From NCBI GenBank assembly GCA_028290285.1, contig JAQGKD010000096.1, positions 186,001-250,000 of the forward strand: DNA of 64,000 bases, read 5' to 3'. The stretch is from Hyphomicrobiales bacterium (GTDB lineage: Bacteria > Pseudomonadota > Alphaproteobacteria > Rhizobiales > Beijerinckiaceae). The notes beneath the pieces were generated by a model that saw only the letters and a program-made list of their open reading frames with translations, searched no databases and had not been told where the DNA came from. Below, piece by piece: positions 31,769-42,037 of this stretch. Each line of letters opens with the position of its first letter. Within the stretch, counting starts at the first letter, position 1. Both the position numbers and the translations under genes were made by a program.

Positions 31769-33865
31769 TCACATTCCTCTCTCGCCCTGCACGCAATCCA
31801 CCGCGAACGCATATTCGACGGCGATTTCCTTCAGCCGGTCGAAACGGCCCGCCGCGCCTCCGTGGCCTGCATCCATGTTGGTGCGCAGGAGAATGGGACC
31901 GCCCGCCGTCATGCGGTCGCGCAGGCGCGCCACCCATTTCGCGGGCTCCCAATAGGTAACGCGCGGATCGGTAAGGCCCGCCTGCGCGAGGATCGCGGGA
32001 TAGGCCTGCGCCCGCACATTGTCGTAGGGCGAATAGCTCAGGATCGTGTCGAAGGCCGCGCGGTCGGTGATCGGGTTGCCCCATTCCAGCCATTCGGGCG
32101 GCGTCAACGGCAGCTCCGCATCGAGCATGGTGTTCAGCACATCGACGAAGGGAACGTCAGCGATGATGCCGGCGAAAAGCTCGGGCGCCATGTTGGCGAC
32201 AGCCCCCATCAGCATGCCGCCGGCGCTGCCGCCGAGCGCGACGATGCGGCCTTCGCGCGTGACGTTCGAAGCCGCGAGATGGCGCGCCGCCGCAATGAAG
32301 TCGGTGAATGTATTCGTCTTGCGATCGAGCTTGCCGTCTTCGTACCAATGCCAGCCCTTGTCCGTGCCGCCCCTGACATGGGCAATGGCATAGACGAAGC
32401 CGCGATCCACCAGCGAGAAGCGATTGGCGCTGAACGACGCGGGGCTCGCGTGGCCATAGGCGCCATAGCCTTGCAGCAGCAGCGGCGCGGAGCCGTCGAG
32501 TGGCGTGTCGCGCGCGTAGAGCAGGGAGACCGGCACGCTTTCGCCGTCGGTCGCCGTCGCATAGACGCGGCGTGTCACATAGGCCTTCGGGTCGTGGCCC
32601 GAGGGAATCTCCTGCCGCTTGCGCAGGACCCGTGTGCGATCGCGCATGTCGTAGTCGGTAATCTCGCGCGGCGTGGTCATGGACGAATAGGAAAAGCGCA
32701 GAACATGCGTGTCGAACTCGAGCATCCGTTCGAGGCCCAGCGAATAGGCCTCTTCCTCGAAGGCTATGTGGTGCTCGTCGCCGCTGGCGATGTCGCGGAC
32801 GATGATGCGCGGCAAGCCGTCCTCGCGCTCCAGCCGCACGAAATGATGGGAAAGTGCGAGGATGGAGGTGATCATGCGCCCGCGCCGGTGCGGGATGAGA
32901 TCTCGCCACGCGCCGGGGGCAGCGACAGAGGCCTCGACGACCTTGAAGTCCTCGGCACCGTTTGCATTGGTGCGGATGAACAGACGCTCCCCATGTGCTT
33001 CGACGTCGTAGCGAAGGCCGGGTGAGCGCGGCAGGACCATGCGCGGCGGGGCAGAGGGCTCCCGCAGGTCGATGAGGTGAGCCTCGTTCGAGTCGTGATC
33101 GTGCAGGTCTATCACGCAGAACTGCCGGGATTGCGTGGCGTGGATGCTCACGAACCAGCCGGGATCCTGTTCCTCGTAGATGCAGGCGTCCTGGACGGTG
33201 TCCGTCCCCAGTACATGCAGGAACACGCGATGGGGGCGGTGATTGTCGTCCAGGCGCACGTAGAAAAAAGCCCGAGAGTCGGCGCTCCAGACGACATTGC
33301 CGGCCGTCTCGCTCACCACGTCGTCGAGATCCGCGCCGGTCTCGATGTCGCGCACGCGCAGGGTGAAGAGCTCGGAGCCCTTCTCGTCAGCGCTCCAGGC
33401 GAGCAGGCTGTGGTCTGGCGAGTGACGCGCCGTGCCTATGGAGAAGAACGCCTTTCCCTCTCCCAACTCGTCGCCGTCGAGCAGCAGGATCTCATCCGCC
33501 GCCGTCTCCCGCGACCGCCGGCAGACGAGCGGATGCTGCCCGCCTTGCCGATGGCGCCGGTAATAGACGAATGCCCCGTCGGGAGCGGGTACATCGACAT
33601 CGTCTTCCTTGATGCGTGCTCGCATTTCCGCGACCAGATGGGTCTGGAGCGCCTCGTTGGGCGCGAGCATCGCCTCTGCATAGGCCTTCTCGGCCTCGAC
33701 GACGGCCCGGATATCGGCAGGCAGCACGGTTGGGTCGCGCAGCACCTCCTGCCAGTTCTCCGCCTTGAGCCAGGCGTATTCGTCTGATATCTCAACACCA
33801 TGGACGCTGGTGGCGTGGGGGCGTTTTTCCACGCGGGGCGCATGGATGGGTTGGATATCCGTCAT
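31769..33865 (-). CDS. ptrB: Oligopeptidase B (S9 family)
   Basis: APLLLQGYGAYGHASPASFSANRFSLVDRGFVYAIAHVRGGTDKGWHWYEDGK; ALGGSAGGMLMGAV. Confidence 0.93.
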   Translation of the reverse strand: MTDIQPIHAPRVEKRPHATSVHGVEISDEYAWLKAENWQEVLRDPTVLPADIRAVVEAEKAYAEAMLAPNEALQTHLVAEMRARIKEDDVDVPAPDGAFVYYRRHRQGGQHPLVCRRSRETAADEILLLDGDELGEGKAFFSIGTARHSPDHSLLAWSADEKGSELFTLRVRDIETGADLDDVVSETAGNVVWSADSRAFFYVRLDDNHRPHRVFLHVLGTDTVQDACIYEEQDPGWFVSIHATQSRQFCVIDLHDHDSNEAHLIDLREPSAPPRMVLPRSPGLRYDVEAHGERLFIRTNANGAEDFKVVEASVAAPGAWRDLIPHRRGRMITSILALSHHFVRLEREDGLPRIIVRDIASGDEHHIAFEEEAYSLGLERMLEFDTHVLRFSYSSMTTPREITDYDMRDRTRVLRKRQEIPSGHDPKAYVTRRVYATATDGESVPVSLLYARDTPLDGSAPLLLQGYGAYGHASPASFSANRFSLVDRGFVYAIAHVRGGTDKGWHWYEDGKLDRKTNTFTDFIAAARHLAASNVTREGRIVALGGSAGGMLMGAVANMAPELFAGIIADVPFVDVLNTMLDAELPLTPPEWLEWGNPITDRAAFDTILSYSPYDNVRAQAYPAILAQAGLTDPRVTYWEPAKWVARLRDRMTAGGPILLRTNMDAGHGGAAGRFDRLKEIAVEYAFAVDCVQGERGM

Positions 33866-34292
33866 GGCGTTCGTTCTGCCCTCTGCGCGCGACCAAGCCC
33901 GGGTTTGAGATCGGGCCTGCAGGAAGTCTCCCCCTGTAGATGTCAGTCCGCGACGCGTCGTGCAAGGCGCGGTTGAGCTGCGCGCGGATGGAGAAAACGC
34001 GACCTTCCGTAAAGCAACGCCGGGAGCTTTCAGATTAATTGCAAAGCTTCGTTATCTTGCCTCTAGGCGGCGCCTAAGTTATTCCAGTGTGTGAATTTTT
34101 CAGAGCATGGTCGATGATAATTCGTGGTGGTTTGGCCCGCTGTTTTCCAATATACCGGCTTGCGGGAAGATTTGTTCCGAGATAAAAAATGCGAGTCATC
34201 GTAGATCATCTCGGTTCGTTCCCGATATGCCGCGTTCCGACAGAGTTCCGCCCGCCCTTGAAGCGGCGGTTATAAAAAGGCGACGCCACGTT

Positions 34293-34709
34293 ATGAGCGA
34301 CGACAACAATCAAAGCAGTTACATAGAGCTGGCAGCCGATATCGTTTCGGCCTACGTCAGCAATAACTCCGTCCCCGCCAGCGATCTTGCGTCGCTGATC
34401 AACGACGTTCACTCCGCTCTTGTACGCGTTACCTCTGGTATTGCTCCAGTTTCGGTCGAAGCCTTGAAGCCGGCGGTACCTGCGAAAAAGTCGGTGACGA
34501 ACGACTTCATCATTTGCCTGGAAGACGGCAAGAAGTTCAAATCCCTGAAACGGCACTTGCGAACCCAATATAATATGTCACCCGAAGAATATCGGGAGAA
34601 GTGGGGACTTCCCCCTGACTATCCGATGGTGGCTCCCAACTACGCCAAGGCGCGTTCGCAGCTCGCCAAGCAAATGGGGCTCGGCCAGCAGCGCCGGCGC
34701 GTAAAGTAA
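34293..34709 (+). CDS. MucR/Ros family transcriptional regulator
   Basis: [17 protein letters not shown]...LPSLIN-like region; [59 protein letters not shown]; start ATG 34293. Confidence 0.9.
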   Translation: MSDDNNQSSYIELAADIVSAYVSNNSVPASDLASLINDVHSALVRVTSGIAPVSVEALKPAVPAKKSVTNDFIICLEDGKKFKSLKRHLRTQYNMSPEEYREKWGLPPDYPMVAPNYAKARSQLAKQMGLGQQRRRVK

Positions 34710-34716
34710 GCAGCTC

Positions 34717-35049
34717 TCAGCGAACCGGGCGGGTCTTCAGCGCCCGGCTCTCCGCGTGAAACGCGGCGCAAAGCCGGAGATGCCGCTCTGGGTCGTAGGT
34801 CCAATGTCCCGCCCGGCCGCGCGTCCTCTCCGAGCGCAGCGCCCTCGCCAGCTTGCTGACGATCGCCTCCGTGGTCTGGGGCTCGGCCCCTCTCAAATCC
34901 TCCAGCCCCATGGGCAGAAGACGAGGCAGCATCTTGGCTCGGTCGTAGTCGATCGTCCGCGCCGGCCGCGATCTTGCGAGGCCGTCCTGGCCAGTCCTGC
35001 GCACTCGCGGCTGCCGTTCACCCTCGTCACGTATGTTCCAGATTGTCAT
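34717..35049 (-). CDS. Conserved hypothetical protein
   Basis: MTIWNIRDEGERQPRVRRTGQDGLARSRPARTIDYDRAKMLPRLLPMGLEDLRGA; divergent from the next gene; start at 35049. Confidence 0.5.
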   Translation of the reverse strand: MTIWNIRDEGERQPRVRRTGQDGLARSRPARTIDYDRAKMLPRLLPMGLEDLRGAEPQTTEAIVSKLARALRSERTRGRAGHWTYDPERHLRLCAAFHAESRALKTRPVR

Positions 35050-35178
35050 GTCCCGTCTCCGTCCAAGCAGGCCCGGCCCGTGTCGGCCGCCTTGGGAACA
35101 TAGCATGAACAAATGGGTTGTTAAGAAAAAAATCCTGTCATAGGATCGTGCTCCGTTCATTGCCTCGGAGTAGATTTC

Positions 35179-36018
35179 ATGACCGCCTCGACCTCCCTTC
35201 GCCTTCTCGCCGCGCTGGCGCCGCAACATGCCTATGGCTGGCTCGGGGACGGGGAGGGTACCGCCGGCATCCGCATAGTGACGCGGCGCAGGAATGTCTC
35301 GGTGGAGACGGGCTGCTTCCCGCCCGAGGCCGCCGAAACCCTGGTCGCTCGCGGCCTCGCAATCTGGGAAGCACCCGGCCCCGCGCGCCGGGCGCGCCTT
35401 ACCCTGACGGACAGGGGCCGCGACAGCGCGGCTCTCGCCAGCGGACCCGAGGCGCTGGAAGCGGCCCGGTTGCTGCACGGCGACGTCGGACGCCGTGGCA
35501 TGATCGTGGAAGGAGAGGCGGCCCTCGTCGTTGTGGACGATGCCGAGAGCCCTCTTGTCTGGCTCTCCAAACGGCGCGGGCGCGACGGCAAGCCGCTGAT
35601 TGGCCCGGCCGAACTGGAAGCCGGCGAACGTCTTCGCCGCGACCTGACGCTGGCGCAGACATTGCCGAGCGTGACCTCGCGCTGGAGCGGCATGCCGGGC
35701 GCGGGAGGAAGCGGCCCGTCGCCGGGCCATATGAGCGATCTCGTTTTGGCCGCGCGGCAACGCGTGGCGCGGGCCATGGACGCGGTCGGCCCGGAGTTCT
35801 CAGGCCTTCTCGTCGATGTCTGCGGCTTCCTGAAAGGGCTGGAGCGGATCGAGAGCGAGCGCAACTGGCCGCGCCGCTCCGCCCGCATCGTGCTCGACCT
35901 GGCTCTGGTCCGGCTCGCCCGCCATTACGGTATCGGCACGCACGCGTCGGGCCCCGAGCATGCGAAACGAATGCGCCATTGGGGTGCGCAGGATTACCGG
36001 CCCAAGATCGAGGCGTGA
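35179..36018 (+). CDS. DUF6456-type protein
   Basis: LLVDVCGFLKGLERIESERNWPRRSARIVLDLALVRLARHYG C-terminal domain. Confidence 0.65.
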   Translation: MTASTSLRLLAALAPQHAYGWLGDGEGTAGIRIVTRRRNVSVETGCFPPEAAETLVARGLAIWEAPGPARRARLTLTDRGRDSAALASGPEALEAARLLHGDVGRRGMIVEGEAALVVVDDAESPLVWLSKRRGRDGKPLIGPAELEAGERLRRDLTLAQTLPSVTSRWSGMPGAGGSGPSPGHMSDLVLAARQRVARAMDAVGPEFSGLLVDVCGFLKGLERIESERNWPRRSARIVLDLALVRLARHYGIGTHASGPEHAKRMRHWGAQDYRPKIEA

Positions 36019-36025
36019 GGGGAGA

Positions 36026-36457
36026 TCAGGCAGTCGCCATGGCGTGGCGCGCATCGGATTTGATGCGCTCCACCATGGACCGCACGCCATTGGAGCGTTG
36101 CGGCGTGAGATGGGCATCGAGGCCGAGGCGCTGGAAAAGATCCTGCGCGTCGGTCGAGACGATCTCCGGCGCGCTGCGATCCGAGTAGAGCGTCAGGATC
36201 AGATAGACGAGCCCCCGAACGATATGGGCATCGCTGTCGCCCTTGAAGCTCAGCACCGGCTCACCGCCGGGGCCGCTGCCCACGTGAGTTTCGAGCCAGA
36301 CCTGGCTGGCACAGCCGCGCACCTTGTTGGCTTCGCTGTGTGCAGCCTCGTCCAGCGGCTCGAGTTCGCGGCCGAGCTCGATCAGGTACCGATAGCGGTC
36401 GTCCCACTCGTCGAGCAGTTCGAAATTCTCGATGATCTCGTCGATCTTGGAAACCAT
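36026..36457 (-). CDS. sufE: SufE family Fe-S metabolism protein
   Basis: IIENFELLDEWDDRYRYLIELGRELEPL...NKVRGCASQVWL. Confidence 0.92.
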   Translation of the reverse strand: MVSKIDEIIENFELLDEWDDRYRYLIELGRELEPLDEAAHSEANKVRGCASQVWLETHVGSGPGGEPVLSFKGDSDAHIVRGLVYLILTLYSDRSAPEIVSTDAQDLFQRLGLDAHLTPQRSNGVRSMVERIKSDARHAMATA

Positions 36458-36525
36458 GATCCGGGACGCAACCTCTTGCCTGAGCTTCCCGCTCTATATG
36501 GGGCGTCGTGGGGAGAGCGCCAGCA

Positions 36526-36819
36526 CTAACTTGCCGACCGCCGGGGCGGCAGTGGAATGCCGCCTTTCCAGGCCGGTGCGAGGTCGCTCGGAAGCAGCGA
36601 ATTCTGTGACGTGCGGGTGCCCAGAGCCTTGCCGACGCGAGCGGCATGTTGCGCACAGGCGGCCGGATCCTGGAGGCAAAGCGACTGCGCCTTGTCCGCG
36701 ATGGCGGCGCCTACCTGCTCGGCCCCGCTCGTGAGATCGGCTCGCACCTCCTCTGCGTCCCAGGGAAGGGAGGAGAAGACGAGGCCAAGCCAGAACGCGC
36801 ACCGGATCAGGAAGAACAT
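36526..36819 (-). CDS. DUF5330-type small exported protein
   Basis: MFFLIRCAFWLGLVFSSLPWDAEE...CLQDPAACAQHAARVG. Confidence 0.65.
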   Translation of the reverse strand: MFFLIRCAFWLGLVFSSLPWDAEEVRADLTSGAEQVGAAIADKAQSLCLQDPAACAQHAARVGKALGTRTSQNSLLPSDLAPAWKGGIPLPPRRSAS

Positions 36820-37086
36820 GTCGGATCACCAACGGGGTGGATCGAAGAGCTGCAACGATGCTGCCCATACGAAACCTACAGGGGACACCTCAAATGCCGG
36901 TCAAATAAACCTGTCGATTCAGACACCTCCTGTTTAGACGCTGTTCACCATAAAGCGCTGCGAAAGCAACGAAGCCTAAACCATGCCGCGTTGTTTCCGT
37001 CCCGGAAGGGCGCCGCATGTCGAATTTACCGATCCGAGGCGCGCCGGGGCCTTCCCGCTTAGGGTTCACTTAAGGCGAGCCTGCGA

Positions 37087-38970
37087 ATGTGTTTGGGACA
37101 AGGCAGCGCAGGCGAGAAGCCGATCGCTGCCCGGAGTGGACGCGTCGTGAGTTATTTGTCGAGTTTGGAAAATCAGATTGCGGCTTTGGTGCACCCCGAC
37201 GTGCGCGCGAGCCCCCACGAAAAATCGCGCCATGCGCTGTTCATCGGCACGCGTCTCGCGATGGCCCTGATTGCAGCCGTATCCGGCCCGATCTGCCTGG
37301 CCGTCAACGGCGCGCCTCCGCTCTGGCAATCGCTCGCCTTTGCCTGGGCGATGGTGCCGCTTCTGGCCGTAGTCGTGGTATCGCGCACGGGCCGGATCGA
37401 ACTCGGCCACGTGCTCTGCATCTGCGCGCTCTGCGGCCTCTCGGTCACCGTCGGGTTCGGCGCCGGCGCGGTGTCCAGCGCGGCTGTCGTCTGGCTGGTT
37501 CTCGCACCGCTCGAAGCCGCTCTCTCCCTGTCCGCGGGCATGGTCGCGCTCGCCGCGATTTCCGCTCTCTTCCTCAGCGTCGTGATGAACGTGGCGCAGC
37601 AGTTCGGCTTGGTTGCCCCGGCCGGTTCTGCCGTCGGCGTCGATCTGCTGTTCAGCGCCATCGCCATCGTCTATGCGCTGGGACTCGCGGGCTGCTGGCT
37701 CCGCCTCAGCGAACTGCGTGAGCGCCGCGAGCGCATGGATGCCGTGCGCTATGCAACCCTGTCCGAGGCGCTGGGCGACCTCGTGCTTCGCTACGACCGC
37801 TCGGGCGCCGTTGTTTCGGCCAGCTGCGAAGGCGACGCGATCTTGCAACTCAGCGCGCGTTCGATGATGGGGCGCGGCTTTTTCGAACGCATTCAGGTGG
37901 CCGACCGTCCGGCTTTTCTGAAGGCAATCGCGGATGCGGCCGCCGGCTCTAACACGACGATCGCGACCGTTCGCCTGCGGACCTCCAGCATCACCAGCGA
38001 GCGCGGTTCGTTCGAAGAACCTGTTTTCGTATGGGTCGAGATCCGTGCGCGCAACATCGGCGTCGATCCGGCGCTCCGCGAGGACGACGCCGCCGTCATC
38101 GCCGTCATTCGCGACGTGTCCGATCGCATGGAGTCGCAGCGCGCCATCGAGAAGGCGCGGGCGGAGACGGAACGTGCGCAGGGATGGAAAGATCGTTTCC
38201 TCGCCAATGTCAGCCACGAACTGCGCACGCCGCTGAACGCGATCATCGGCTTTTCCGAAATGCTGGGAAACCCGGAGCTGGCGCCGCGCGAGGAAGCCAA
38301 GCGTCGTGAGTATGCCAATATCATCAACACCTCGGGCCAACATCTCCTGTCGGTGGTCAACTCCATCCTCGACGTGTCCAAGATCGAATCGGGAAGCTTC
38401 GAGGTTGTCGCCGAACCCTTCGACGTCGCGCCGCTGATCGATTCCTGCTGCGACATGGTTCGTCTCAGGGCGGAGGAAACGCGTGTCGAACTCGTGCGCA
38501 TGTGCCCTGCCAGGCTCGACGAACTCGTCGCCGACAAGCGCGCCTGCAAGCAGATCCTCCTCAATCTCCTGTCGAACGCCATCAAGTTCACCCCGGCTGG
38601 CGGGCGCGTCACCATAGGCGTGCGCCCCGAGGGGAACTCACTCGCGCTCTACGTTGCGGACACCGGGATCGGCATCACCGCGCCCGACCTTCCGCGCCTC
38701 GGCGATCCCTTTTTCCAGGTGCGGTCGGCTTACGATCGACCCTACGAAGGCACGGGCCTCGGCCTTTCCGTGGTCAAGGGGCTTGTCGGATTGCACGGCG
38801 GCACGATCTCTCTCGAGAGCGAGCCCGGCAAGGGAACCTGCGTGACCGTGCGTCTGCCGCTGGATTGCCGGCGCTCGATGCCCGCGAGCCAGGAATGTGC
38901 CAAAATCGAAGTGATCTCGCGGGCTGTTCCTATGTCCCCCGCATTTCCGATGGTGAAGAAAATTGCGTGA
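37087..38970 (+). CDS. Membrane PAS sensor histidine kinase
   Basis: FLANVSHELRTPLNAIIGFSEMLG; ILLNLLSNAIKFTPAGG; GTGLGLSVVKGLVGLHGG; N-terminal multi-helix region. Confidence 0.9.
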   Translation: MCLGQGSAGEKPIAARSGRVVSYLSSLENQIAALVHPDVRASPHEKSRHALFIGTRLAMALIAAVSGPICLAVNGAPPLWQSLAFAWAMVPLLAVVVVSRTGRIELGHVLCICALCGLSVTVGFGAGAVSSAAVVWLVLAPLEAALSLSAGMVALAAISALFLSVVMNVAQQFGLVAPAGSAVGVDLLFSAIAIVYALGLAGCWLRLSELRERRERMDAVRYATLSEALGDLVLRYDRSGAVVSASCEGDAILQLSARSMMGRGFFERIQVADRPAFLKAIADAAAGSNTTIATVRLRTSSITSERGSFEEPVFVWVEIRARNIGVDPALREDDAAVIAVIRDVSDRMESQRAIEKARAETERAQGWKDRFLANVSHELRTPLNAIIGFSEMLGNPELAPREEAKRREYANIINTSGQHLLSVVNSILDVSKIESGSFEVVAEPFDVAPLIDSCCDMVRLRAEETRVELVRMCPARLDELVADKRACKQILLNLLSNAIKFTPAGGRVTIGVRPEGNSLALYVADTGIGITAPDLPRLGDPFFQVRSAYDRPYEGTGLGLSVVKGLVGLHGGTISLESEPGKGTCVTVRLPLDCRRSMPASQECAKIEVISRAVPMSPAFPMVKKIA

Positions 38971-39571
38971 AGCTCTCGCCCGTGCCGACCACGATTTCGT
39001 TTTGACCGGCTCCTCGCGGCGTCGCGACTCCGGCTCTGCCCGTTCGCGCCGCTTTGCCTGGATCGCGCCCTTCGCGCGCCGTCCCGGCCAGACCATTCTG
39101 TGCGCAGTCTTCACGGCTGTGCTGACCGGCATTCTCGCCAATGCCATGTTCTTCCAGACGGCGCGCCATCCCGCGCCGATCTTCGGCGGCCCGGTCGTCG
39201 CACGTCCCACATCCATGATCCCGGCACTGCCGACCGCGCCACCCGCCAACGCCATCCCGGTTCCGGTTCCCCGTCCGGTCGAATTCGCACCTGCGACCGC
39301 GCCTCGCGACGCCGTGGAAGCGCCGAAAGACCAGATCGGCAACCTGCTGAAGGGCTCGTCCGCGCCCGCCGCCGATGGCGGGAAACTCGTCGCGGCCCAG
39401 CGTGCGCTCGCTCGGCTCGGCTATCCAGTCAAACCCGACGGCGTGATGGGTGCGACGACGCGCCAGTCCATCGAGAAATTCGAACAGTCGCGCAAGCTGC
39501 CCGTGACCGGCGACTTGTCCGCCCGCACGTTGCGTGAACTCTCCGCGCAAACCGGCATCGCGGTGCCATAG
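38963..39571 (+). CDS. Peptidoglycan-binding domain protein
   Basis: AQRALARLGYPVKPDGVMGATTRQSIEKFEQSRKLPVTGDLSARTLRELS; one TM helix; TTG start overlapping the kinase stop. Confidence 0.85.
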   Translation: MREALARADHDFVLTGSSRRRDSGSARSRRFAWIAPFARRPGQTILCAVFTAVLTGILANAMFFQTARHPAPIFGGPVVARPTSMIPALPTAPPANAIPVPVPRPVEFAPATAPRDAVEAPKDQIGNLLKGSSAPAADGGKLVAAQRALARLGYPVKPDGVMGATTRQSIEKFEQSRKLPVTGDLSARTLRELSAQTGIAVP

Positions 39572-39574
39572 CTC

Positions 39575-39919
39575 ATGCATTTACGCGCGGATATCTGGGT
39601 CGCGGCCTATCTGCGCAGATGTGGAGTCGAAGGGGCTTTCGCAGTCCTGCGCAAGCGCGGATCTCCCGAAGCCGGTGCGATCTTCGTCAAGGTCGACAGG
39701 CTCGACGGGCAGGCGGCGGTCTATGGACCCGCGCCGCAGAGCCAGCTCGCCGACCGCGAGGGCGTTGATCGCCTCTGGGCGCGCATGCATGCCGAACCCT
39801 GGATCGACCCGCTGGCTGCCGAAGAGCGCCTGCGCCGCGAAATGGCCTTCGATCCCGATCTCTGGCTCATCGAAGTGGAAGACCGCAAGGGCCGGTGCTT
39901 CCTCGATCTCGCCGAATAG
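39575..39919 (+). CDS. DUF1491 family protein
   Basis: RADIWVAAYLRRCGVEGAFAVLRKRGSPEAGAIFVKVDRLDG...WIDPLAAEERLRREMAFDPDLWLIEVEDRKG. Confidence 0.85.
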   Translation: MHLRADIWVAAYLRRCGVEGAFAVLRKRGSPEAGAIFVKVDRLDGQAAVYGPAPQSQLADREGVDRLWARMHAEPWIDPLAAEERLRREMAFDPDLWLIEVEDRKGRCFLDLAE

Positions 39920-39939
39920 GCTGGCCCGCCGGGCGTCTC

Positions 39940-41094
39940 TTACCGTGCCTGAATCCGCTTCAGCGTGTCCTGCGTGGACCGGCGCAGTTCGGTGACACGG
40001 GCGGAAGCCGCCGTGCGGCCGGGAACCGGCCGGGCCGAGGGATCGAGCACCGGCACATGTTGGCCACGGGCCGCACGGGCAGGCGTGCCGATCATCGCGC
40101 GCAGGATTTGTCCCGCGACCTCCTGGGACGTCGAGGCGGCGAGCCGCGTCAGCATCGAAACCTTGCCGAAGGAATGCGAGATCTCGGGATCGGCGAACAG
40201 GAAGATGCGCGTTGCAACCACCGGGCTCATGCCAACGGCGCGGAGAGCAATGGCCAGCGGCTCGCCGCCCGGATCCGCAATGATCGCGCTCATCAGGGCG
40301 GGATCGCAGTCGCAGGCCTCGGCGAGAGCGGCGTGAAGTGCGTCTGAATCCCGGTCCAGCGCCGCCGCTTCGATGCGTCTGGCGGCGGGCGTCTGGGAGG
40401 CATCCGCCCAGCCGGTGACGGGAGCCTCGTCTCCAGCGGCTCGCTTCGCAGAGGCAAGCATCATGGCGCGCTGACGGGATGTGGCGCTCAGGAACAGCCC
40501 TGCGACTTCGGGGCGATGGGGCAGCCGCTGGCAGAGCAGGGCGGCGACGCCGCTATCTTCGCGGCCGTGATCCACGAGGACATTCAGGGCATCGGCGCCG
40601 AGTGGCGCTGCCTCGTTGGCCGCGAGCGCGCGCAACACCTCGGGTTCGCCCCGCATCGCAAGGGTCTTCACCATGGTGGCGTCGAGGTCGGCGCGTTGGG
40701 CCACGGCCGCAGCAGCGGCTGGCAACCCGAGAGACGCTGCGGAATCGATGGAGAGCGTGGACACATGCCGGCATTTCGCCAGCAGAAGGAGGGCGCCTGG
40801 ACCGCCGCGCGCAACCAGTCGATCGACAACCTCCACGGGCGCATCGGGATTGTCCCATAACGCACCCGCGACATGCAGGATCTCGTCAGGGCTGGCGTCG
40901 TCGACGACGCGGCTGGCGATCTCGGCGAATTGCCTGATCTCGTCGTCAGTATGTGACTGACGCATGACAAAGAGATCCGTCAGCACGCGCAACAGCACGG
41001 GACGGGTCGCACCGTTCTCGTTGGGCCCGCACGCGGCGAGCTTCTGGAGAGCTTCGGACATAAAATCGTGAGCGAAGGGACGCATCGCGGACAC
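39940..41094 (-). CDS. DUF2336 domain-containing protein
   Basis: VLLRVLTDLFVMRQSHTDDEIRQFAEIASRVVDDASPDEILHVAGALWDNPDAPVEVVDRL. Confidence 0.8.
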   Translation of the reverse strand: MSAMRPFAHDFMSEALQKLAACGPNENGATRPVLLRVLTDLFVMRQSHTDDEIRQFAEIASRVVDDASPDEILHVAGALWDNPDAPVEVVDRLVARGGPGALLLLAKCRHVSTLSIDSAASLGLPAAAAAVAQRADLDATMVKTLAMRGEPEVLRALAANEAAPLGADALNVLVDHGREDSGVAALLCQRLPHRPEVAGLFLSATSRQRAMMLASAKRAAGDEAPVTGWADASQTPAARRIEAAALDRDSDALHAALAEACDCDPALMSAIIADPGGEPLAIALRAVGMSPVVATRIFLFADPEISHSFGKVSMLTRLAASTSQEVAGQILRAMIGTPARAARGQHVPVLDPSARPVPGRTAASARVTELRRSTQDTLKRIQAR

Positions 41095-41464
41095 ACTCTG
41101 GAACTGTCCTGACGATAGCGCGGAGTCGTTGACGCAACATTAACCTTCGAAATTCCTAATGGGTTCGCAGGGTAGGTAAGTTCGCGTCACGTACGAGTCT
41201 GATCGTCCTGGGAGACAGCAATATGTGCAATATCGTGAAATTCAGACCGGGGAGCGGTCCGCCGCGGCCGGAGGTCTCACGCATCGGCCTCAGCGCAGAA
41301 ATTCTTTTTTTTACAGGCGTTCGCTATGAGCGCCCGATGGTCGCGCCACCGCAGGAAGGTACGCGCCGCCGCCGGACGAAGGCGCCGCTCATGAAGAGCT
41401 CGCCCAAGAAAGACAATGGACGCGGTCGCAAGCGGCTGGCGTAAAAGAGCAGGCCTGCCGGGGT

Positions 41465-42037
41465 CTAGCCCTCGCAGGACACGGAAGTGATGCGGCTTTG
41501 CGCATCGCTCATGAGACTCGGCCGCTCCGCCAGCGCCCGAAGGAGCACGAAGCCCTGAAGTGTCGGGGATTCCAGGCGCAATTCCTGCGGCAATTCCTCA
41601 TCGCTGTCCCGGCTCTCGATCTCGTCCAGCTGGTCGCGCGTCGCGATCACGACTTCGAGCCGGCCGCGCGAGGCACCCCGGTCCGTCATCGAATAGAACG
41701 TCTGCCCGTAGCGTCCGTGAAAGGACAGGAGCAGCAGCGCGTTCGGCGTCAGGATCGTGCGCAGACGCACCGGCCCGCGCGCGAGATCGAAGCGGCAAAC
41801 GCCCATCGCCATGGCCGGATCTTCGAAAGGCAGAACCTCCGTGCCCGGCGCCGACGCTGGCAGGAGGGTCATCTTGTTGAGAGGCGCGAGTGCCGCCACG
41901 CGCGCGAAGGGATCGTTGGGCGCGAGGCGCGGCATGATCAGGATCGATGCGATATGCACGATGCCTGCGATCAGGAGCGTGGCGAGCAGCCAGGGTGCGG
42001 GGCCCAGCAGGATTTGGCGAAGCCGTTTCTTGTTCAC
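41465..42037 (-). CDS. DUF1254-type exported/membrane protein
   Basis: RLAPNDPFARVAALAPLNKMTLLP...VCRFDLARGPVRLRT; paired with a DUF1214-like gene. Confidence 0.7.
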   Translation of the reverse strand: MNKKRLRQILLGPAPWLLATLLIAGIVHIASILIMPRLAPNDPFARVAALAPLNKMTLLPASAPGTEVLPFEDPAMAMGVCRFDLARGPVRLRTILTPNALLLLSFHGRYGQTFYSMTDRGASRGRLEVVIATRDQLDEIESRDSDEELPQELRLESPTLQGFVLLRALAERPSLMSDAQSRITSVSCEG

